This document shows, piece after piece, positions 1 through 5,745 of a stretch of DNA of 18,107 nucleotides. How positions within the stretch are numbered: position 1 is the stretch's first letter; every line of letters starts with the position of its first letter. The position numbers were made by a program, and so were the translations under genes. The notes beneath the pieces were generated by a model. It did no database searches and was not told the DNA's origin. It worked only from the letters and a program-made list of their open reading frames with translations. This DNA is from SIG710 sp045604985. GTDB taxonomy: Bacteria; Bacillota; Clostridia; Oscillospirales; CAG-272. The stretch covers positions 1 to 18,107 of the forward strand of contig JAZUPD010000035.1 in assembly GCA_045604985.1 (NCBI GenBank), given 5' to 3'.

Positions 1-552
1 AAAGCACACGCTGACTGGAATGTTGTTCCCGAAATTATGATTCCCCTTATCGGCGACGTTAAAGAGCTTAAGTTCGTTAAGAAGGTTGTTGTTGACACTG
101 CTGATGCTGAAATCGCAGCTGCAGGCGCAGACCTTAAGTACGAAGTTGGTACAATGATCGAAATCCCCAGAGCTTGTCTTACTGCTGATGAAATTGCTAA
201 GGAAGCTGACTTCTTCTGCTTCGGTACAAACGACCTTACACAGATGACATTCGGTTTCTCCCGTGATGACGCAGGCAAGTTCCTCTCCGCATACTATGAC
301 AGCAAGATCTTCGAGAACGATCCTTTTGCAAAGCTCGACACAACAGGTGTTGGTAAGCTTATGAACATGGCAGTATCCCTTGGAAGACCCGTTAATAAGG
401 CTCTCCACGTTGGTATCTGCGGTGAGCATGGTGGTGACCCCACATCCGTTGAGTTCTGCCATAGCATCGGACTTGACTATGTATCCTGCTCTCCCTTCCG
501 TGTTCCGATCGCACGCCTCGCTGCTGCACAGGCTGCTATCAAGAACAAATAA
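1..552 (+). CDS. ppdK: Pyruvate,phosphate dikinase, C-terminal fragment
   Basis: This is the last 183 codons of a gene that begins before the window; the frame is open from base 1. PPDK interconverts pyruvate, ATP and phosphate with PEP, AMP and pyrophosphate in the cytoplasm, and in anaerobes it often serves glycolysis or gluconeogenesis. The fragment covers the end of the PEP/pyruvate-binding barrel. Visible family motifs are the VGTMIEIPRA segment with the metal-binding Glu, FGTNDLTQMTFGFSRDD with the conserved Asn, and GICGEHGGDP with the catalytic Cys, followed by the usual C-terminal SPFRVPIARLAAAQAA. Codon use is strongly biased (many GCT, GGT, CTT and AAG), as expected of a highly expressed gene and unlike the rest of the window. 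The stop is followed 22 bases later by a strong terminator. PEP synthase and enzyme I share the fold, but the C-terminal motif wording is that of PPDK. Confidence 0.96.
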   Translation, partial: KAHADWNVVPEIMIPLIGDVKELKFVKKVVVDTADAEIAAAGADLKYEVGTMIEIPRACLTADEIAKEADFFCFGTNDLTQMTFGFSRDDAGKFLSAYYDSKIFENDPFAKLDTTGVGKLMNMAVSLGRPVNKALHVGICGEHGGDPTSVEFCHSIGLDYVSCSPFRVPIARLAAAQAAIKNK

Positions 553-565
553 TTGAATTTTATCT

Positions 566-607
566 AAAAAAACGATCCCTCTGCCAAATTGGCAGAGGGA
601 TTTTTTT
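566..607. terminator. Bidirectional intrinsic terminator after ppdK
   Basis: A perfect 12-bp stem (575-586 with 590-601) closes a 3-nt loop. On the + strand it is followed by seven T (601-607) and ends ppdK. On the - strand the same hairpin is followed by CG and seven T (complement of 566-572), so it can also stop transcription coming from the GH26 gene, which has no terminator of its own. Confidence 0.93.
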
Positions 608-720
608 GAATAAAGTGAACGAATCAGATCGGTGGTAACCATTTGCAGATCATAAAGAGTTGCACAGAATGGGATAAGGCTACTACAATTCTGCCTGCGA
701 TCTCGTCAAAATCAGCAGAC

Positions 721-777
721 GTATAGTTTTGTACCTATGAGTACAAATCTGCTATGACCATACGGATTTTCAAGAAC
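721..777 (-). pseudogene. Relic resembling the N-terminus of the adjacent GH26 gene
   Basis: Read on the minus strand, this stretch gives VLENPYGHSRFVLIGTKLY. It lines up without gaps with residues 10-28 of the neighbouring GH26 protein (VIEKAYEDSRFVMIGEQLI, encoded at 1769-1825): 10 of 19 residues are identical, including SRFV and IG, and a 12-base identical block encodes SRFV. It lies just beyond the GH26 stop in a different frame. A stop codon follows within three codons, and I see no convincing GH26 sequence after that. The simplest reading is the decayed start of a second, tandem paralogue. Chance similarity is possible but not likely given the matching codon register. Confidence 0.45.
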
Positions 778-799
778 ATTTCTCTTTTCGTTATTTTTA

Positions 800-1852
800 C
801 TAGTAGAGAGTATTAAGTCGTTCAAGGTCATATAAGAAGCCGTCGTCAAGTGCTTCCTTGCCGCGCCCCAGAGAGTGAATAGCTCCCAGATTCTCGTGCC
901 ATGTAAGCGCATACGCAATTTTAAGACCTCTTCTTGTAATGTTTTTAAATGTGTTAAGCAAATCAACAGCATTATATGCCTTTTCCTGAGCTTTGTGGTC
1001 CTCATAAAAGGCGATCGCACCCGTCACGCCGAATTCCGTCATTGCACAGGGCTTTCCGCGACTCATTATCATGTCGTAAGAATGAGACTTCATAGCAAAT
1101 TCGTCATTTCCACCCGTGTACCAGTCGATACCTAGCATGTCAACATATTCGTCTCCGGGATAGTAGTACATTGCGCTTTTTAAAATCGTACCGTCCTCGT
1201 TCGCAATATTGGGACCATAGACCCAAATGAGATTTTCTATATTCATTTCGTTCATATAGAAATCATAGAGCTTTCTCCAAAGCTTACGCAGATATTCTGC
1301 ATCTATATAGCCCTTGCCCGAGTTTGCAGTGAACCAGAACCAGCAGCCGTTTGCCTCATGTAGAGGTCTCCATAGCACTGTAACGCCTCTGTCGGAGAGA
1401 GCCTTGAGGAATTTACCGTCAAGGACTATCTCCTCCATAAATTTTTTATTTATCTCTGTTCCTTCGGTTAGAAGCTCTTCCCAATATTTTTCGGTACCGT
1501 CTCCGAAAAGTCCGCGACAGGTAGCACCGTATTTAGGAAGATATGTAGGGTTGCGCCAATGGGAGGTTGCGGTGACGATTCCTCCTTCCTCGGCAAAAGC
1601 GGTTATCTGATCGAGCATAATATTCCATCTTTCCGTACCCTCGCCAACATTCATAAGGTCAAGACCGTAGCAGGCAAGGTCGATGCCAAGAATAGCGGGT
1701 TTTCTTCCAATTCCGCCCGTACCCTCATCAAAACGGGCAAACATATCGTTTGGAAGATCATTAGGACCGATAAGCTGCTCGCCAATCATTACAAATCTGC
1801 TGTCTTCATATGCTTTTTCAATTACTTTCATGATTTGTTCCTTGGTTTTCAT
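800..1852 (-). CDS. GH26 family glycoside hydrolase (beta-mannanase-like), cytoplasmic
   Basis: This 350-residue single-domain protein belongs to glycoside hydrolase family 26, mostly endo-beta-1,4-mannanases with a TIM-barrel fold and a retaining mechanism. The family signatures are clear: WRPLHEANGCWFWF at 161-174 carries the acid/base Glu166, and the MTEFG segment carries the nucleophile Glu273. The N-terminus (MKTKEQIMKV) has no signal peptide, no lipobox and no carbohydrate-binding module, so the enzyme should act inside the cell, presumably on imported manno-oligosaccharides. The exact substrate cannot be read from sequence. The ATG at 1852 is supported by AAGGAG seven bases upstream and by a consensus promoter just before it. 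No sugar transporter or regulator lies beside it, and the divergent neighbour is a phage-protein remnant. It lacks its own terminator and probably uses the one behind ppdK. Confidence 0.92.
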   Translation of the reverse strand: MKTKEQIMKVIEKAYEDSRFVMIGEQLIGPNDLPNDMFARFDEGTGGIGRKPAILGIDLACYGLDLMNVGEGTERWNIMLDQITAFAEEGGIVTATSHWRNPTYLPKYGATCRGLFGDGTEKYWEELLTEGTEINKKFMEEIVLDGKFLKALSDRGVTVLWRPLHEANGCWFWFTANSGKGYIDAEYLRKLWRKLYDFYMNEMNIENLIWVYGPNIANEDGTILKSAMYYYPGDEYVDMLGIDWYTGGNDEFAMKSHSYDMIMSRGKPCAMTEFGVTGAIAFYEDHKAQEKAYNAVDLLNTFKNITRRGLKIAYALTWHENLGAIHSLGRGKEALDDGFLYDLERLNTLY

Positions 1853-1906
1853 AGTTTTTCTCCTTTTTCAATCACCGCTAAGTTGGAATGCGGATTTATC
1901 AGAGAT

Positions 1907-1935
1907 ATTCTACCATAATATAATATCTTTGTCAA
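1907..1935 (-). promoter_or_regulatory. SigA-type promoter of the GH26 gene
   Basis: On the minus strand TTGACA (1930-1935) is separated by 17 bases from TAGAAT (1907-1912), preceding the GH26 ribosome-binding site and ATG at 1852. A second TTGACA lies upstream at 1952-1957 but has no -10 at the right distance. No clear operator repeat overlaps the site. Confidence 0.85.
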
Positions 1936-1976
1936 GTTTTTTGATAGATATTGTCAACGATTATTCCAATTATAAT

Positions 1977-4547
1977 ATGGTGCTTACAGCATTTGATATT
2001 AAACAGAGGTATTTTAATCAGCTTTTAAAAAAGCAAAATGCTACTGTGAAATATCAGAAAGAAGCCTTGACGCAAGTTAATCCTCAACTGCATGAGTGGT
2101 TGAGCACTGTTAACGCCTCGGCTTCTACCGATAGTATATCCGAAAACGGCGAAAATGTCAAGACCGATGTGAAAAATTCTTCCGAAAATGATCTTGATGC
2201 CCCCTATGAAAGCGAGATCACGAGGCACAAGAGGGAGATCGAGGAGACAAACCGAGTATATGAGCACAGGGATCCTGCAAGGCAACGCTTTTATGCCGAC
2301 CTTTACGAATTCAAAAAGGCTCTTGAAGCCAAAGGAGAGCTTGAGGGACACAAAATAATGAATGTCCGAACCGATACCGAGCGAAGCGGCATTGTCTACG
2401 GTGCAAGTCAGACCGATATAGATATCGCAGTCCGTCTGTCGAAAGTTCTCGGACGTGATATAATGTTTTTCGGTGAGCAGAGCCGTAACGGAAACATAAA
2501 GAACGGTACGCTTGACAGAGAGACTATATGGATAAACGTCCACAGGCAAGCGGGGAAGACCGTCCTATGGGTGGTAGCACACGAGCTGACACACTCCATT
2601 GAAGACACGAGAGCTTATGGATGCTTGAAGGACTACATATTCAAAAAATTAAGTCCTGAAGAGATCAAAGCCCTGCGCGAAGAACTCAAAAAAAGCTATG
2701 ACAAAAAAGAGATAGACTTTGAGATAGTCTGCAACTACATAGCGGATAATCTCCTTACAAGCGAGAAGGCAATAACCGACCTTGTGAGCCATAACCGCAC
2801 TCTCGGAGAAAAGATCCGCTCTATCATAAACAAAATCGGTGCCAAACTGAAGATCGCAAAGGCAAAAGAGGCTCTTGACGTTGATAATATGAGAAACATA
2901 TATGAAAGAGCACTCGCGGAGCAGAGCGGAGAGCTTGAGAACACCGACGGATATGAAAGCGAGCTTGACCGTAACAGAGAAAAAGCCGCCGAACCCGACG
3001 ACATTCTAAACGATCGATATATTAAGAAGCTGCGCGAGGATTTCGATGCCGGTGAGATATCCAAAGACGAATACGAAGCTCTTGTGGATGAGTATCTTGA
3101 AGAGATAGAAAAGAGCGAAACCAGACGAGAATCGACTCCGAAACATTCAAAATCAAAGGTATCAAATAATAGCAATAACGGTGAAAGCACTCATATAAAA
3201 GAACAAATACGAGCGAACATAAAAGAAATACTGAAACTCGATGCGGTAGCGGACGTAAAAGCTCCTTTGGATCAACTTACAACAGCCAAGCAAACCAAAG
3301 AATGGATATATGCAACTCTTGCTCCTACAGGATATCATATCGACAGACAAGGATATGGCACCATAACTTTTGATAAAAAGGAGTTGAACTTTGGTATTGA
3401 CTACATAAAAACCCCTTATGAAGCCGCTGCACTTGCAGCACTTCCCAAAGTATTGAAACGCGGGAAAATAATAGAATCTCATAATAATCACAAAAATCGA
3501 GGCGTTTCAACTATCACTATTGCCGCTCCGATAACCATAAACGGAAATGATGTTGTTATGGGTGTAGCAGTTAAGCAAACAAATAGAAGTTATTACAAGG
3601 CTCATCGTGTGCTTATGTCTGATGGAACAGAAATTTCTTTAACAAAAGAAAACACATCAGCTAAACCGGAAAGGGGAGCTGCTTCAAATGAAGCCCTCAT
3701 TGCCAATCCCATCACTGATGTGTCTAATAATATTATAACCGATTCTAAACAAAAAAGCAACACTTTAGACGAAAATATTTTTCCTTTTTCCGATGAAGCG
3801 CAGAATTCTTACGGTTCTATGGAAGAACTTTCCGAGAAGGTTGGCGAAGAATATGAAGCAGTGACGAAAGAAATGAACCCGAAGGGGCGAGAGTATCTCG
3901 CATCTGCTGAGAGGGCTTTTGTCAACCGTCTCTCCGAAATATTCAGCCTTCCGACAAAAGCAAAGCGCGGACTTGCAAAGGATATTGCGAAGAGTATTGT
4001 GCTTGAACAATTCAAAAACGGAGCCGTGACAGTCGATTTTGCAAACGATCTCTTTGAGAAGGCTTTTGATGCGGGTGTTATCGCTGATGATTCATCTTCA
4101 CGAGATTGGATACGTAACGATTTCAACGAGCTTATTGGTGAGTTCACGAAGAACATTGACTACGGAAAGAACTATGTCGAGGAAGTTGCCCGCAGAATGG
4201 CAGAGGAAGAGCTTGTTATCCCTTCTGCCGAGTCGCTCTTTGAGACTTACAAGCAGATAAAGAGCCTTCGAGCCATTGCCACAAGAGCAGTTGCAAAGAA
4301 TATCCTGCTCCCTATCGAGCAATCACTTGTAAAGGATCTTCTTATGACAGACCATATAGACATTAGAGAACTTGACATAGTAGATGACCCAAAGGTATAT
4401 CTTGCAATCACAATACATCTTAAACTGAATGGGTATGCTCTCAAGTATTCCATAAAATATTTGAAGAATATAAACACTGGGGAAAAACAAAAAGCAAGTC
4501 ATTCAAAAAATGACTTGCTTAATGGTGGCGGAGAAGGAGAGATTTGA
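1977..4547 (+). pseudogene. Truncated phage/mobile-element large polyvalent protein (zincin and LPD3-like domains)
   Basis: This is an open frame of 856 codons from the first ATG outside the GH26 gene. The ATG has no ribosome-binding site or promoter, and the frame runs on upstream antisense to GH26, so the true start is missing. Residues are counted from 1977. Residues 1-140 are a charged linker. Around 180-290 is a zincin-like domain with HELTH at 202-206 and a downstream EIVCNYIAD helix (Glu249) suited to be the third zinc ligand. Residues 406-560 resemble the LPD3-type domain of large polyvalent proteins (HNNHKNRG near 502, then a beta-rich ITIAAPITING...VAVKQT segment). Residues 610-800 are helical and resemble the following region of clostridial prophage polyvalent proteins. 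Similarity seems to stop near residue 800, and the last 55 codons run through the tRNA-Ser terminator into tRNA-Ser itself. It is most likely an internal fragment left by an integrated element. Expression is not supported. Confidence 0.7.
4483..4520 (-). terminator. Terminator of tRNA-Ser
   Basis: A perfect 12-bp stem (4492-4503 with 4509-4520) with a 5-nt loop is followed on the minus strand by TTTGTTTTT. It begins five bases after the encoded CCA of tRNA-Ser. The long plus-strand open frame reads straight through it. Confidence 0.9.
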
Positions 4548-4618
4548 ACTCTCGCGCCGGTGAAATCCGACCTACACCCTTAGCAGGGGCGCCTCTTCGG
4601 CCTCTTGAGTACTTCTCC
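4526..4618 (-). tRNA. tRNA-Ser (anticodon GCT)
   Basis: A 90-nt class II tRNA plus encoded CCA (4526-4528). The acceptor stem GGAGAAG/CTTCTCC is perfect, the discriminator is G, and the anticodon loop CTGCTAA lies between CCC and GGG. A long variable arm and the GTTCAAATC T-loop are present. It reads AGC and AGU codons. It is the only tRNA in this part of the window and has its own promoter and terminator. Confidence 0.97.
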
Positions 4619-4622
4619 ATTA

Positions 4623-4651
4623 GGTACGAGTGCCGTCTTCATTCTCGTACC
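4623..4651 (-). promoter_or_regulatory. Inverted repeat in the tRNA-Ser 5' leader
   Basis: GGTACGAG (4623-4630) and CTCGTACC (4644-4651) form a perfect 8-bp inverted repeat with a 13-nt spacer. It sits between the -10 box and the tRNA 5' end, so most or all of it would be in the precursor transcript and could fold into a leader hairpin. Its role is unknown. Confidence 0.5.
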
Positions 4652-4656
4652 CATAT

Positions 4657-4685
4657 ATTATACTATCATTTATGGTGTTTGTCAA
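4657..4685 (-). promoter_or_regulatory. Consensus promoter of tRNA-Ser
   Basis: On the minus strand TTGACA (4680-4685), a 17-base spacer and TATAAT (4657-4662) give an exact consensus promoter about 39 bases before the tRNA 5' end. Confidence 0.92.
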
Positions 4686-4738
4686 GTGCTTTTTTGAAAT
4701 TTTCTTCATTTTATCACGTTAATCACTCATATAAATAA

Positions 4739-5030
4739 CAGCAGTTTGTTCGTCAGAAAAATTGAGAATCTTCACTTATTACTATATTCCGTGAAGGTCT
4801 GCTTTTTCGTATGCTTCGAACGTCTTACTGATACGTTAGCTGTCATATTTTCCGTTGAGTAAAGACACGTTCCTGCGTCAATATTTTACAGTGCCTCGCT
4901 TTTTGATAATATAATACCTTGTTAAGAAATCAAAGCTTTATTTATGCTTTTAATGTGTGATTTAGTGTTGTTTTCTATAAATCATGATATTAAGTTGTTT
5001 GGAAACCTTTTGTTTATAGCATTACTACAT
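4739..5030. other. AT-rich intergenic stretch with no recognised gene
   Basis: I see no credible coding sequence, tRNA or repeat here. The longest minus-strand reading frames are only a few dozen codons, have no ribosome-binding site and match no family I know. A CTTCAC/GTGAAG inverted repeat around 4770-4796 is too weak to name. Confidence 0.5.
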
Positions 5031-5066
5031 AAAAAAGTCAAGGCTTTTGTTTGAGTCTTGACTTTT
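5031..5066 (-). terminator. Terminator of the two-helix membrane protein gene
   Basis: A 10-bp stem AAAAGTCAAG/CTTGACTTTT (5033-5042 with 5057-5066) with a 14-nt loop ends in a run of T on the minus strand, 12 bases after the stop codon at 5078. Confidence 0.85.
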
Positions 5067-5077
5067 ACTATTTTCGT

Positions 5078-5620
5078 TTAATTTTCGCTGTTTTCGTCGG
5101 GGTTATAATGATTTTTTGGACGCAAAACCTCAATAATTTCTGCAAGATGTGCATCGGGTGAGAATTTTATGCAAATTTTACCTTCACGAATGGATGCATA
5201 TAGATAATATGCATCCTTTGGAATAAAGTCCTGACAATAATCATAACACAGAATATCTTTTCTGTTTTTGCCCGCATATTTTGGGGGCATTTTACCATCG
5301 GGGCTGTAAATAAGATCGGTGATTTCATCTGCATTTATGCGGCATACTGCCTTTGAACTCTTGCCCGTTATTTCGTTTACCACAAAATCATAATCTCCCT
5401 CTCCGATCTCCTGGGTCGAATAAACATAACTGCGGACAACGAAGCGAGTGGTGAGGAAAATGGTAATTGCAAGCACTCCAATGCCTATGACCTGAAGGAA
5501 GGTCGCATATGGCAGAACGTCTGCAAGATAAATAAAGCCAAAGCCGAGAATAAAGCCGATGAGAGGAATGAGCGAGCATTTTTTTATATCCCTCGGCGGC
5601 ACATAAGAATAACTGTACAT
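5078..5620 (-). CDS. Small membrane protein with two transmembrane helices, unknown function
   Basis: This is a 180-residue protein of a family I do not recognise. Two hydrophobic segments, at about residues 16-34 and 40-60, are joined by a very short turn. They are followed by a soluble C-terminal part of about 115 residues with a mixed alpha/beta look and a DILCYDYCQDFIP segment containing two Cys. The layout resembles small clostridial membrane proteins with a PH-like or DUF-type tail, but I cannot assign one. The ATG at 5620 is chosen because AGGTGG lies seven bases upstream. A longer frame could begin at a TTG at 5653, but that codon lies inside the promoter. The gene has its own consensus promoter and terminator, so it is monocistronic. 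Its upstream neighbour is the Ca2+-ATPase gene, whose terminator abuts this promoter. Confidence 0.85.
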   Translation of the reverse strand: MYSYSYVPPRDIKKCSLIPLIGFILGFGFIYLADVLPYATFLQVIGIGVLAITIFLTTRFVVRSYVYSTQEIGEGDYDFVVNEITGKSSKAVCRINADEITDLIYSPDGKMPPKYAGKNRKDILCYDYCQDFIPKDAYYLYASIREGKICIKFSPDAHLAEIIEVLRPKNHYNPDENSEN

Positions 5621-5641
5621 AAAAACACCACCTTCATTTAT

Positions 5642-5670
5642 ATTATAAATCAAAATTTATTCTATGTCAA
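5642..5670 (-). promoter_or_regulatory. Consensus promoter of the two-helix membrane protein gene
   Basis: On the minus strand TTGACA (5665-5670), 17 bases and TATAAT (5642-5647) form an exact consensus. The start site would fall near 5635, which excludes the TTG at 5653 as start codon and supports the ATG at 5620. Confidence 0.9.
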
Positions 5671-5672
5671 GC

Positions 5673-5737
5673 AAAAAAGCTCCTCTCAGAACACAACTTA
5701 AAAACGAAACGATTTTAGAACTGTTCTGAGAGGGGCT
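5673..5737 (-). terminator. Terminator of the Ca2+-ATPase gene
   Basis: A 16-bp stem with one wobble pair (5678-5693 with 5722-5737) encloses a 28-nt loop and is followed on the minus strand by six T. It lies eight bases after the ATPase stop and directly before the next gene's -35 box. Confidence 0.85.
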
Positions 5738-5745
5738 GATTGAGG

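Noticed and set aside
712..1020. Minus-strand open frame of 102 codons overlapping the GH26 3' end
   Set aside because: It is mostly a shadow of GH26 in another frame. Only its tail, 721-777, carries the GH26-like echo, which is reported separately.
1683..1976. Upstream extension of the polyvalent-protein open frame to an ATG at 1683
   Set aside because: It is antisense to the well-supported GH26 gene and its promoter, and its translation does not look like the rest of the protein.
4772..4846. 24-codon minus-strand open frame rich in Arg and Lys
   Set aside because: It has no convincing ribosome-binding site or promoter and no recognised family; it is too short to support.
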